A DNA stretch of 64,000 nucleotides from Sporocytophaga sp. (GTDB lineage Bacteria > Bacteroidota > Bacteroidia > Cytophagales > Cytophagaceae). The position numbers and the translations under genes were made by a program. Positions 26,334 to 36,402 of the stretch are shown in pieces. The DNA lies in contig NZ_JAGHZZ010000013.1 of NCBI RefSeq assembly GCF_017745095.1, positions 43,202-107,201 of the forward strand, written 5' to 3'. A model generated the notes under the pieces. The model had not been told where the DNA came from, made no database searches, and saw only the letters and a list, made by a program, of their open reading frames with translations. Position 1 is the first letter of the stretch, and each line of letters opens with the position of its first letter.

Positions 26334-28073
26334 TTAAAATAACTGATATTCGGGCGACTGTAGCATTGCATTTAAAAGGTATTGCAACATACCTCTTGCA
26401 TCATCTTTGCTCTCGGGTATTGTATTAGCATTATTCCAGCTAAATTCCCAGAATACTTCAGGGCCTTGTGGCAAGCCTTTTCCAATTACAAAAAACTGAG
26501 ATTTGAAATAATTAAGACGTTCCACTGTTATCTCAGTTTCTGCCTGCGACATAGGCAAAAGGTAAGATGCCAGTTCTTTGATAAGGTCATCAGGATTCAA
26601 TGCTACACTAGCAAATCTTTGTTGGATAAAGAGAAGAATGTCCATTTCAATTTCCCCCTCTTCCATTTTATCAACCCTGATGTTATCGAATATAAACTTA
26701 TACCTTTGCGTGAGCGTGTTTGCTGAGATCCAGTTTCTATTGTATAAAGGATATTGGAAATAAGCATCGTACCCTGCTACATCATAAGGATTCAGGAAAT
26801 TCATTCCCTGTAACTTCATTGAATCAAGGATTTTACCAGCCGTCTCATAAAACTTCTCTGCTTCTGTCTGTGGATCCGGTAAATTATATTCAAAGAATCT
26901 TAGTGTATTTAAAACCAGATCAAGAGGAGACTTTATCAAAGCTCCGAAATTATTATCATCTACCGTTGGAGTTGCTGAATCATAGAAATGCTGACTTTGC
27001 AAGAGCTCCATGATCACTGGCTGAAGTTTGAAATTATTGGCTACAAAAGTATTTGCCATATCAGCAATAATACCATTATCTATGGCCTGTGTAATTTCAT
27101 GATATACATAAAATCTATATATCCTTCTGCAAATATTTTTCACAGTTTCCTGTTGAGCATAGATCATTTCTATAAGCTGATCCAGCTCATCCAGCATACT
27201 TGCTTCTGTAGCTTTATCTCCAAACAGTAAAGTAGAATCAGGTGTGATAACAGTATTTCCAAAGCGATCGCTGAATACCTTAGGATCATTATCATGTTGT
27301 GTCGCTACAGTTCCCGTAGCTTTTACTTTTACCCTTGGCAATTGGGTATCTTCATCTATTGTAAGAAATGTAAAGTCTGTGTCATACCCTGAAAACACTC
27401 GGGCTGCAGCTTGTACATCCTGTTCTGTAAAATAAATATAGTCACCGGGAATAGTTGAAGGCGGCACATATCCAGGAAGACCTTTACCGATGGTAAATAA
27501 TTCAAGAAACTCTCTGGCGTAGTTTTCATTTGGTCTGCCTTTCACATTAAGTCTGCCATCAAGTAATACCATCATGGCATTATCCATAGAGACTTTTTTG
27601 GTAAGCATTTTAAAGTTCCATAAAGGATCTGGTTGATTGTCAAAAGCGAACTTTCTGAACAAAGCATTCTGAAAATATAGAGCTCTGCTATTATTTACTG
27701 TTTCCTGTATTGTGGTAAAATGAGTATGAAGAAGAAAAACTATTTTTTCTCTGGTCAGAAAAGCAAGTTTCTGAGAAGGCTCTATTCCTGCTCCTGCCAG
27801 CATTCCCAGCCACCATCTCATAAAAAAACCTTGCAAGTCACCGTCTTCACTATCTCCGGAAACAGGCAATGTATTTACCCACGTTATTCCGGTGACGGGA
27901 TCTATAGGAGGTAAAGGATCTGTAGTTGTAACAAACAATTGTTGAATTGCCTGAGATGCAGTAAGACCAGATATTGAGTCTATATCTGCTTTGGTACCTC
28001 CAAACGTTGCCCGCCTTAACAAATGGGCAGCATTTTTCTTTCCTAATACTCCGGTAAAAGGTGCTAACGGCAT
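26334..28073 (-). CDS. DUF1800 family protein without signal peptide
   Basis: The 579-residue DUF1800 member begins MPLAPFTGVLGKKNAAHLLRR and goes straight into the family's ATFGGTKADID motif. NENYAREFLELFTIGKGLP lies near residue 178, and the C-terminal region ends with the usual LQSPEY. There is no Sec or Tat leader, and an in-frame TAA seven to nine bases before the ATG rules out a missed extension. The other DUF1800 protein (7218-8912) has a leader. The protein may stay in the cytoplasm or be carried out with the Tat-leader DUF1501 partner. It is the first gene of a four-gene operon. Confidence 0.92.
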   Translation of the reverse strand: MPLAPFTGVLGKKNAAHLLRRATFGGTKADIDSISGLTASQAIQQLFVTTTDPLPPIDPVTGITWVNTLPVSGDSEDGDLQGFFMRWWLGMLAGAGIEPSQKLAFLTREKIVFLLHTHFTTIQETVNNSRALYFQNALFRKFAFDNQPDPLWNFKMLTKKVSMDNAMMVLLDGRLNVKGRPNENYAREFLELFTIGKGLPGYVPPSTIPGDYIYFTEQDVQAAARVFSGYDTDFTFLTIDEDTQLPRVKVKATGTVATQHDNDPKVFSDRFGNTVITPDSTLLFGDKATEASMLDELDQLIEMIYAQQETVKNICRRIYRFYVYHEITQAIDNGIIADMANTFVANNFKLQPVIMELLQSQHFYDSATPTVDDNNFGALIKSPLDLVLNTLRFFEYNLPDPQTEAEKFYETAGKILDSMKLQGMNFLNPYDVAGYDAYFQYPLYNRNWISANTLTQRYKFIFDNIRVDKMEEGEIEMDILLFIQQRFASVALNPDDLIKELASYLLPMSQAETEITVERLNYFKSQFFVIGKGLPQGPEVFWEFSWNNANTIPESKDDARGMLQYLLNAMLQSPEYQLF

Positions 28074-28304
28074 AATTATTTAAGGTGTTAAGAGTTTGAG
28101 AATCTTCCCTCGGAATCCGACCTTTGTTTACGCTTTTTAAAAGCGAAAGATTCTATCAGTCAATAATTTCTACAAAAAATATAATTTTAAAAAATACATT
28201 CAAAATTAAATTTCCCCACATATCCGGTAACAAGCGACTTCAAATCGTTTAACAATATTGATTATCAGGAATTAATACAATTTTCATGATCAACGCCAAC
28301 TCTA

Positions 28305-28754
28305 TTAATCTATCTTTCTGATAGTAAAAGTTTTTCCATTCAGCTGAACTGAATCTCCAGACTTTTTACCCATAAGTAAAGCTCCGATAGGCGAAACAGG
28401 TGATACGGCAAAATATATACTTCCTTCAACTTCCAATTTTCCTGCACTGATAGAAATATAGAAATTCCCCTGATCTGTAGTAATAAGGCTTCCAGACTGT
28501 ATAATATCTGTTGATTTTTCCGGATTAATCTGTGAAAGCACCTGCTTTAATTTCATTGCTTCACCAAGCTGTACTGATTGCTTTTCAATCTCCAGCTGCA
28601 TCATTGCTCGTCCTGTCTCATACTTGTCTCCCGCACTGCTTTTGGTCTCTTCATTGGCAGCAAGCTGAGCATGCTCAATGGCCTTTTGAGATGAGGCTAT
28701 TCTCTGCTCTACAAAAGCAGTACATAGTTCATACAATTTTACTTTAACAGACAT
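28305..28754 (-). CDS. GreA/GreB C-terminal-domain-like protein
   Basis: The 149-residue cytoplasmic protein has a helical N-terminal half (residues 1-75), much as the Gre coiled coil, and a C-terminal beta domain with SPIGALLMGKKSGDSVQLNGKTF, close to the GreA/GreB FKBP-like signature. True Gre factors place acidic residues at the coiled-coil tip to stimulate RNA polymerase cleavage; here the tip region has KSSAGDKYETGRA. Bacteroidota genomes carry similar short proteins often misnamed 3-oxoacyl-ACP synthase. Interaction with RNA polymerase is a reasonable inference, without proof. Confidence 0.8.
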   Translation of the reverse strand: MSVKVKLYELCTAFVEQRIASSQKAIEHAQLAANEETKSSAGDKYETGRAMMQLEIEKQSVQLGEAMKLKQVLSQINPEKSTDIIQSGSLITTDQGNFYISISAGKLEVEGSIYFAVSPVSPIGALLMGKKSGDSVQLNGKTFTIRKID

Positions 28755-28820
28755 CAGTTGATTTTTTTAAATGATGTTATTTTTATTAAAATCTCAAATT
28801 TAGAATAGCATATAAATGAA

Positions 28821-28846
28821 GAAGTCTTCCGGTTGGGGAAGACTTC
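28821..28846 (-). terminator. Perfect 10-bp hairpin downstream of the Lys-rich microprotein gene
   Basis: GAAGTCTTCC (28821-28830) and GGAAGACTTC (28837-28846) pair around a GGTTGG loop. It lies 25 bp beyond the stop of the microprotein on the reverse strand. The following bases are not a clean U-tract, so termination is likely but not certain. Confidence 0.65.
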
Positions 28847-28870
28847 AACACTTAAACTTTTTAAACCCAC

Positions 28871-28966
28871 TTATTTTTTCTTCTCTTTCTTCTCGGCTCT
28901 CTTCTCTTTAAGAGTCTTAGTAGGCTTTTTCTTAGTTTCTTTTTTGGCGTCTTGTGATTTTGACAT
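28871..28966 (-). CDS. 31-residue Lys-rich microprotein
   Basis: A reverse-strand ATG at 28966 opens a 31-codon frame ending TAA at 28871-28873. The product (begins MSKSQDAKKETKKKP, ends EKRAEKKEKKK) is about half Lys/Arg with no hydrophobic segment, so it is strongly basic and probably nucleic-acid associated or disordered. It is followed by a strong hairpin and is preceded by AT-rich promoter-like DNA. Similar very short Lys-rich proteins are annotated as hypothetical in related genomes, as far as I recall. The function is unknown. Confidence 0.6.
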   Translation of the reverse strand: MSKSQDAKKETKKKPTKTLKEKRAEKKEKKK

Positions 28967-29155
28967 ATAGGTAAACAGTTAAGATAAAACAATATTATGT
29001 TTAACGAATCAAGCTTAATTTAATTTTTAATATTTTCCAATTTAAACGAATTATTTTTTTATAAGTTCCCTTCATCCGACAAAAGTTAAAATCTTTATAA
29101 AATATGAATTTCATTCGCTAAGTTTAGTTTATATTAAATTGAAATTTAAAATTCA

Positions 29156-30058
29156 ATGCCGGAAATCCAATCCTTTCACCGATCTATTGACAAACAGATT
29201 CAGGCAAATAAAGGCAAGAATCTTTACTACTTTGACAGAGACGCTTTATTCAAATTCAGTGAAGGAAACAACATACTTTCCCAGAGACATAAATTTGGGG
29301 AAATCCTATCCGATACTGCTATTCAGGAAAGTCTTATAGAATATACACTATCCAATGTCCTCCGGGAATTCTTTCAAACCAATCAATACATTACAGTAAA
29401 TGAGCGGGATAAATCCATTCTGAGAAAAATCTATAAAAAATTATTATCAGAGCTCAGCGACCAGCAAATAAGTTTATCTGATATTGCCTCAAGACATTTT
29501 ACAAGACTGACTACCTGGCTTTCTTACTCTAATCCACATATAGAAAAATTCAATCCATCTAACCAAAAAACGGCTGTTGAAGTTGTATGTTCTGAATATT
29601 CAGCAGAATTGCAACTGGAACTTCTGGATTTAAATCCTAAAAATATACTGGAACCCATTCTGGATATTGGTTGTGGAGAACATGCACATTTATCTGCTTA
29701 TCTGAAAGAAAAAGAACTTAATGTAATTGGTATAGATCGCCTTTTAAATAAAAAGGAATCATGGCTGTATGAAATCAGCTGGTTTGAATATGAATTTAAA
29801 CCGGATAGCTGGGGAACTATTATTTCTAATCTTTCCTTTACAAGCCATTTCCTGAACAATCATTTAAGAGAAGATGGATTTTATTTGGAATACGCTCAAA
29901 AGTACATGGAAATTTTACAATCTCTGAAACAAGGTGGGGCATATCACTATGCTCCTTCACTCCCTTTCATTGAAGAACACCTGGATAAAAAAAGGTATAG
30001 AGTTGATAGAAAAAATATCAATACAGATCATCAGCGAACTATCGTTACAAGGCTTTGA
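29156..30058 (+). CDS. SAM-dependent methyltransferase-like protein
   Basis: The 300-residue cytoplasmic protein has a helical N-terminal ~140 residues with no recognised domain, then a Rossmann-type class I methyltransferase region. Motif I reads LDIGCGEHAHLSAYL (about residue 170), followed by LNVIGIDRL with the acidic ribose-binding residue, and a post-motif IISNLSFTSHF. The C-terminus is short (QSLKQGGAYHYAPSLPF), close to the conserved motif after strand 5. The substrate is unknown. It is convergent with eutC, whose stop lies 4 bp away. Confidence 0.75.
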   Translation: MPEIQSFHRSIDKQIQANKGKNLYYFDRDALFKFSEGNNILSQRHKFGEILSDTAIQESLIEYTLSNVLREFFQTNQYITVNERDKSILRKIYKKLLSELSDQQISLSDIASRHFTRLTTWLSYSNPHIEKFNPSNQKTAVEVVCSEYSAELQLELLDLNPKNILEPILDIGCGEHAHLSAYLKEKELNVIGIDRLLNKKESWLYEISWFEYEFKPDSWGTIISNLSFTSHFLNNHLREDGFYLEYAQKYMEILQSLKQGGAYHYAPSLPFIEEHLDKKRYRVDRKNINTDHQRTIVTRL

Positions 30059-30062
30059 GACT

Positions 30063-30809
30063 TTACGGAATTAACAAATTATAATCATCTGGTCTATCTT
30101 TCAGATACACACCAGAAATTTTTCTTTTCAATGATTCACAGACGAGAACACTTAACTTTTCTGAAGCTTGTGAATATGATAATCCATTTTTATGAATATT
30201 TGAAATGCAATTACGCGACTCATCCGTTAAGCCTGGCTTAGGATTATAGGTGAAATAAATTCCCATACTGTCAGGCGCACTTAAACCTGGCCGTTCTCCA
30301 ATCAGCACAACTACCAATTTTGCCTTTAAAAGGAATCCGATTTCATCTCCTATAGCAACCCGACCATATCTGACAACTGATAATGATGAATAAGTATAAG
30401 CTATATTCTTTGACATAAATTCCGTTAAAAATTTAAAGGCATGATGATGAATGGCTGTAGGAGACAATCCATCACAAATTACAAAAGCTATATCAGAAGG
30501 CTGTGTATTTAAATTGTTTAGTAAGGAAACTGATGAGGCACTTAATTTCCTTCCCAGATCAGGCCTGTATAGGAACTGGAATTTATTATTGATTTGAGAT
30601 TGCATAAAATACATTGGCAATCCCTGACCGGCAAATTGTTCGCAGATCAAAGCCTCATCCAATTCTTTGTGTACTGCATCTTTAGCTTCTGCAAAACTAA
30701 GCTGAAACTTGAGCTGGTCAGCAGTAGAGATGCTTGTACCTGAATTTCTGAGGCCAATACGGGCATTGGTAAACCTTTTCAGATTATTCCAGAATTCTTC
30801 TTCTATCAT
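30063..30809 (-). CDS. eutC: Ethanolamine ammonia-lyase small subunit
   Basis: The 248-residue protein matches EutC: TNARIGLRNSGTSISTADQLKFQLSFAEAKDAVH near the start, then DIAFVICDGLSPTAIHHHA, GDEIGFLLKAKLVVVLIGERPGLSAPDSMGIYFTY, and ESRNCISNIH. Each of these is a family hallmark. EutC binds adenosylcobalamin together with the large subunit EutB in the complex that splits ethanolamine to acetaldehyde and ammonia. Its ATG overlaps the eutB stop (ATGA), showing tight translational coupling. No microcompartment, reactivase (EutA) or permease genes are adjacent here. The large subunit is frameshifted, so activity of the complex is uncertain. Confidence 0.95.
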   Translation of the reverse strand: MIEEEFWNNLKRFTNARIGLRNSGTSISTADQLKFQLSFAEAKDAVHKELDEALICEQFAGQGLPMYFMQSQINNKFQFLYRPDLGRKLSASSVSLLNNLNTQPSDIAFVICDGLSPTAIHHHAFKFLTEFMSKNIAYTYSSLSVVRYGRVAIGDEIGFLLKAKLVVVLIGERPGLSAPDSMGIYFTYNPKPGLTDESRNCISNIHKNGLSYSQASEKLSVLVCESLKRKISGVYLKDRPDDYNLLIP

Positions 30810-32178
30810 AAAAGGTCAATAAGTTTGGTAAGATCACGGTTTCCGGATAGTGTAAAATCAGGGTTCATGATTTTCATACCTGACAACCATTTTGCAAACT
30901 CCGGAGCAGGTTTTAATCCCAATAACCTTCTCACATAAAGAGCATCGTGAAAGGAGGTACTCTGATAATTAAGCATAATATCATCCGCGCCTGGCACTCC
31001 CATAATATAATTGCAACCAGCAGTGGCAAGTAGTGTAAGTAGATTATCCATATCGTCCTGATCAGCTTCTGCGTGGTTGGTATAGCATACATCACATCCC
31101 ATCGGCAATCCCAAAAGTTTGCCACAAAAATGATCTTCAATACCAGCTCGTATGATTTGTTTTCCGTTAAATAAATATTCCGGACCAATGAAACCAACTA
31201 CGGTGTTTACCAACAAAGGACGATATTTTCTTGCCACTGCATATGCCCTTGCCTCTATGGTCTGCTGATCTACGCCATGATGTGCATAGCCGACAAAGCA
31301 CTCCCCTGGCCTGTTTCAAAATACATTACATTATTACCAAGTACTCCTCTCTTTAAGGCTATAGTGGCTTCATGAGCTTCCTGAAGCATAGACAAATTTA
31401 TACCAAAACTTGAATTTGCTTTTTCAGAGCCGGCAATGGATTGAAAAGTAAGATCAACAGGATAACCTTTTTCAACCAGTTCCATTGTGGTGGTTAGGTG
31501 CGCCAGAACACATGACTGGGTAGGAATATTAAGCTTTCCAATCAATGTATCAAGCATTATCAGAAGCTCACCGGTGATTTTGAAACTGTCGGTAGCAGGA
31601 TTTATCCCGATCACCGCGTCTCCGCTACCTTTCAGCAAGCCATCCACCACAGATGCAGCTATTCCTTTCAAATCGTCAAAGGGATGATTTGGCTGTAATC
31701 TGGTTGAAAAATGGCCCTTAAGTCCAAGAGTATTTCGAAAACGGGTGATTACTTCACATTTCGAGGCTACTAAAACCATATCCTGGATACTCATAATTTT
31801 GGATACGGCTGCTGCCATTTCAGGAGTAATACCAGAAGCAGTGCCTTTAAGTATTTCAGAAGTAACTTCTCCACTGAGCAACCAGTCTCTAAAACCACCT
31901 ATAGTCAAGTGGCTAATAGCCTGGAACGCGTTTGCGTCATGCTCATTTATAATCAGTCTTGTAACCTCGTCTTTTTCATATGTTATCAGATGCTCTTCCA
32001 GAAACTTTTTAAGAGGAACATCAGCAAGAAGAATTTTTGCAATTACCCTTTCTTTCTCAGTTGCAGCAGCAATGCCTGCCAGTTGATCACCGGAACGCAG
32101 CATAGTAGCTTTGGCCATAAGGTCTTTAAGATCTCTGAACACGTATGTCTGGTTTCCCGATAAATATTTATAGGCCAT
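30806..32178 (-). pseudogene. eutB: Ethanolamine ammonia-lyase large subunit, broken by a one-base deletion
   Basis: Two frames together give the whole of EutB. Frame 1 (32178-31270) covers the N-terminal ~300 residues, up to FETGQGSALSA. Frame 2 (below about 31286) continues with AHHGVDQQT and runs through LLVNTVVGFIGPEYL, IIRAGIEDHFCGKLLGLPMG and CYTNHAEADQDD to the C-terminus. At 31286-31287 the codon between GCT and GCA is only AT, so one base is missing relative to the family (NAHHG or similar). Restoring it gives a 457-residue protein, the normal EutB length. Either this is a true frameshift mutation or a sequencing error; the otherwise perfect motif conservation suggests it is recent or artefactual. 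Confidence 0.92.
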
Positions 32179-32486
32179 AGAATAGATAAAGTAAGCTTTT
32201 TAAAATTAATAGATTAAATTATTTCCAAATTTAAACCTCACCCTAAGTCCCTCTCCTTCAGGAGCGCTTCAATGCGAATGCTATTTGCCCATATCAGTTT
32301 TAAATCTTTCTTTCATCGACTGTTCCCTTTTCCTCAAGAGAAGCGTTAGGGGATGAAGTCCATAAAATTTTACCGAAAATACTGATGTATAAATGATTGT
32401 TTAATTTAATAAGGAAAAGATTCAAAAAAATAAGGAGAAATAAAAAACGAAGACTTCATTTTCAGGTTAATTTAAAAAGTTTTACT
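32179..32486. other. Intergenic region between eutB and the NlpE-like gene
   Basis: This divergent region holds the repeat-like element at 32236-32360. The forward frame before 32487 encodes a Lys/Arg-rich stretch that I regard as untranslated. Confidence 0.55.
32236..32360. repeat. Intergenic element with imperfect terminal inverted repeats
   Basis: The left end (CCTCACCCTAAGTCCCTCTC) and the right end (AGAGAAGCGTTAGGGGATGA) are imperfect reverse complements across about 120 bp. The bases are more GC-rich than the neighbourhood and resemble the CTCACCCCTAACCCCTCTCC-type intergenic repeats common in Bacteroidota genomes. It is probably a nonautonomous or REP-like element; no second copy is seen in this window. 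Confidence 0.5.
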
Positions 32487-33227
32487 ATGAAGGGAAACCT
32501 CGTGTTATTACTGATTGGGTTCTTACTGGCTTGCCACGTAGAGAAGAAACCAAATTCTGAAGGATTGGCAGAAGAAGATGTCATTTTCGAAGCAAAGGAA
32601 ATAGTACCCGAACCTGTGCGGGAAATCTATATAGGCGTACTCCCCTGTGCCGATTGTCCAGGGATACGAAAAGAGCTGAAATTAACACATGATCCGGAAA
32701 AACAAGAAGGAGATTTTGAGTTAAAACAAAATTATATAGAACGAGATACCACCACCTATCTGACCAAAGGCTATTGGAAAAGCACCATCGGAAATGAAGA
32801 TTCTCATAGTGCATTACTCATTCAGACTTATCCCGAAGGCCAAAAAAAAGCTGACAATTTTCTAAAAATCACTACGGAACAGTTGGTTGATTGTGGCAAA
32901 AAAACAACCCCACCTAAAGATCAATATCCATATGTACTTTATAAGGTAAAGAAACCATCAGTCAAGCTAAGTGGATATTTCAGGTATTTTGCTGATGCCG
33001 CAACATTTCGAAAATGCAAGGCAAAAACACCTATGATTGTTGAGCCTGTAATTTTATACAAATATGCGGAACAGGTGTATATGCATCAGAAAAAAAATCC
33101 GGGAGAAGAGATATATTTCACCATTGAAGGCTATACGGAAAAGAAACCTGGCGAATCAGGACAAACCAGAGAATACCTGACTATCACCAAAGTACTGGAT
33201 ATCAAACCAGGCTTCAAATGTCAGTAA
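32487..33227 (+). CDS. NlpE-like lipoprotein
   Basis: I choose the ATG at 32487 because it begins a lipoprotein signal peptide (LLIGFLLAC, Cys16). An in-frame Met at 32397 would add 30 very basic residues ahead of it. The mature part contains IYIGVLPCADCPGIRKELKL, the NlpE N-terminal signature with its CxxC pair, and then a beta-rich body (LKQNYIERDTTTYLTKGYW). A second domain from about residue 155 (VKLSGYFRYFADAATFRKC) resembles the C-terminal NlpE/META-like part. NlpE proteins act in envelope-stress sensing and copper tolerance in Gammaproteobacteria; here the role is unproven. Confidence 0.85.
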   Translation: MKGNLVLLLIGFLLACHVEKKPNSEGLAEEDVIFEAKEIVPEPVREIYIGVLPCADCPGIRKELKLTHDPEKQEGDFELKQNYIERDTTTYLTKGYWKSTIGNEDSHSALLIQTYPEGQKKADNFLKITTEQLVDCGKKTTPPKDQYPYVLYKVKKPSVKLSGYFRYFADAATFRKCKAKTPMIVEPVILYKYAEQVYMHQKKNPGEEIYFTIEGYTEKKPGESGQTREYLTITKVLDIKPGFKCQ

Positions 33228-33287
33228 AAACAGCTTTCCCATCTGATTGCAAAATCAATATTTGTGCCTATCTTTCGTTAAAAAAAT

Positions 33288-33602
33288 ATGAAAGATCTAT
33301 ATAAAAGCACCTTAGGCAGACTAAGAATAGTGGGCTTTGTGGAAGGCCTCTCTTATTTGATACTGTTATTCATTGCGATGCCTATCAAATATATCGGAGG
33401 AATCCAGGAGCCTGTTCGCATGACGGGAATGGCCCACGGATTACTCTTTGTCCTTTATGTTTTATTAGTAATCCAGTCTACTATTCAATATAACTGGACA
33501 TTCAAAAAAGCCTGCATCGCATTTTTGGCTTCCATTATTCCCTTCGGGACATTCTATGCAGATGTGAAGTTATTCAGAGAAAACGAAGAAGCTGGAGCTT
33601 AA
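33288..33602 (+). CDS. DUF3817 small membrane protein
   Basis: The 104-residue protein has three membrane helices and the DUF3817 pattern: LGRLRIVGFVEGLSYLILLFIAMPIKY, MTGMAHGLLFVLY, and FLASIIPFGTFYAD. The family's function is unknown. It is short and complete, and the next gene lies convergent 11 bp away. Confidence 0.9.
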   Translation: MKDLYKSTLGRLRIVGFVEGLSYLILLFIAMPIKYIGGIQEPVRMTGMAHGLLFVLYVLLVIQSTIQYNWTFKKACIAFLASIIPFGTFYADVKLFRENEEAGA

Positions 33603-33613
33603 CCTCTGGATTC

Positions 33614-33919
33614 TTAATTGAGGTACTTTACCTGGGTCTTTGTCCTCATCTGAAGATAGAGATCCAGCAAAAAATCCACGTAATGATTCTCCTTTAGGCA
33701 CACAGTTTCACTATTTACTTTATAACAAAATCCGGCAGGCGACACTCGGAAAGAAATTACTTCCACTTTATCCGCAAGATTCAGGTGAACAAGTATTTCG
33801 GTAACACTGCTATTGGTATCCCCTTTAATTATCTTATAATACTGAGGCTTGTATTCCGAGATTACTGATTGTTTGTTCAACCAGTCCAGCATACTTAAAA
33901 AAGCTTTTTTGTCTTTCAT
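33614..33919 (-). CDS. Hypothetical protein
   Basis: The 101-residue product is soluble, with no signal peptide and no recognised domain. It has a balanced composition and alternating helices and strands (FLSMLDWLNKQSVISEYK, EILVHLNLADKVEVISF), consistent with a real small cytoplasmic protein. It is convergent with DUF3817 and sits upstream of nothing obvious. I cannot assign a function. Confidence 0.6.
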   Translation of the reverse strand: MKDKKAFLSMLDWLNKQSVISEYKPQYYKIIKGDTNSSVTEILVHLNLADKVEVISFRVSPAGFCYKVNSETVCLKENHYVDFLLDLYLQMRTKTQVKYLN

Positions 33920-34030
33920 TTGAGAAGAATTTCAGGTTAAAAACCCCAAATGAATTCCTTTCGTTCCACTTTCGTCAATGAAATCAATTTAATCGAGTAT
34001 CCTTTTTGATATCCCGATGTGAGCGACTTT

Positions 34031-34852
34031 TTACAAAGTGATATGCAAAGATTCTACTTTCCTATCCAGAAACACGGATGCTGCAGCATCGAAGCTGTTT
34101 GTAGAGTCTGTAGTATAAAAAGTACAAGAACTACCTTTTGAGCATTTTCCTTCCATTCCGGGATGGTTTAAGAGATAATCTTTAAGACTTTTAGCTACAA
34201 TTTCTCCTTGCGACACAAGCTTTACCTCTGAAGGAAGGTAATTCTGTATTTTCTCTGCAAGCAAAGGATAGTGCGTACAGCCTAACACAAGCGTATCTAT
34301 TTCAGAGGATTGAGACAAAATATTAATAATGTGCTTTTCAATAAAGTAGTCAGCACCAGGGCCATCATATTCGTTATTTTCCACCAATGGAACCCACATT
34401 GGACAAATTTCCTGAAATACTTTTATATCCGGATAAAACTTGTGAATCTCAATAGGATAAGAATTTGATTCTATAGTGCCCTTGGTTCCCAGAATACCAA
34501 CATGTCGTGTTTGAGAAACAGAGCCAATTATTTCAGTTGTTGGTCTTATCACACCCAAAACCCTTTTTTCCGAATCAATAGCATCTAAATCCTGCTGTTG
34601 AATACTTCGCAATGCCTTAGCAGAAGCTGTATTGCAAGCCAAAATGACCAGATGACATCCTTTATCAAAAAGGTACTTTACACACTCAAGAGTATATTGA
34701 TAAACAGTATCAAATGACCTGGTTCCATATGGAGCTCGTGCATTGTCTCCCAGATAAAGGTAATCGTATTCAGGGAGTAATTTTTCAAACTCTTTCAGAA
34801 CTGTTAACCCTCCAAAACCTGAGTCAAATACCCCAATCGGCCCTTTTTCCAT
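34031..34852 (-). CDS. murI: Glutamate racemase
   Basis: The 273-residue protein has all glutamate racemase marks: IGVFDSGFGGLTVLK with the Asp/Ser pair, GDNARAPYG, the first catalytic Cys in ILACNTASAKAL, and the second in VLGCTHYPLL. The enzyme interconverts L- and D-glutamate in the cytoplasm with two cysteine bases and no cofactor, supplying D-Glu for peptidoglycan. Length is normal. It appears to be a single-gene unit. Confidence 0.97.
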   Translation of the reverse strand: MEKGPIGVFDSGFGGLTVLKEFEKLLPEYDYLYLGDNARAPYGTRSFDTVYQYTLECVKYLFDKGCHLVILACNTASAKALRSIQQQDLDAIDSEKRVLGVIRPTTEIIGSVSQTRHVGILGTKGTIESNSYPIEIHKFYPDIKVFQEICPMWVPLVENNEYDGPGADYFIEKHIINILSQSSEIDTLVLGCTHYPLLAEKIQNYLPSEVKLVSQGEIVAKSLKDYLLNHPGMEGKCSKGSSCTFYTTDSTNSFDAAASVFLDRKVESLHITL

Positions 34853-35018
34853 GAATTATTATTTAATGTAACGCGGCAGCGAAATAAGTATAAATTCCAT
34901 AAAGATTAAAATAATTTGTGCATTCGCTGATGCTTAGAAAAACAATTTATAGTGAAAATAATTGCATAGTGGTATTCAAAAAAATAAAATTCTATGTTTA
35001 CAAAAAGGCTTAAAATAG

Positions 35019-36362
<1,344 letters not shown>

Positions 36363-36402
36363 TTTCTAGTAGCCCGGAATAAAAGCCGGGCTCTATTATA
36401 AT

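Larger units (their letters stand above)
28755..29155. other. Intergenic region holding a hairpin and one microprotein gene
   Basis: Apart from the 31-residue reverse-strand gene at 28871-28966 and the hairpin at 28821-28846, the region is AT-rich with no further coding or structural signal that I can support. Confidence 0.5.

Noticed and set aside
32397-32487. Longer NlpE-like start at 32397
   Set aside because: The extra 30 residues are extremely basic and precede the lipoprotein leader at 32487.
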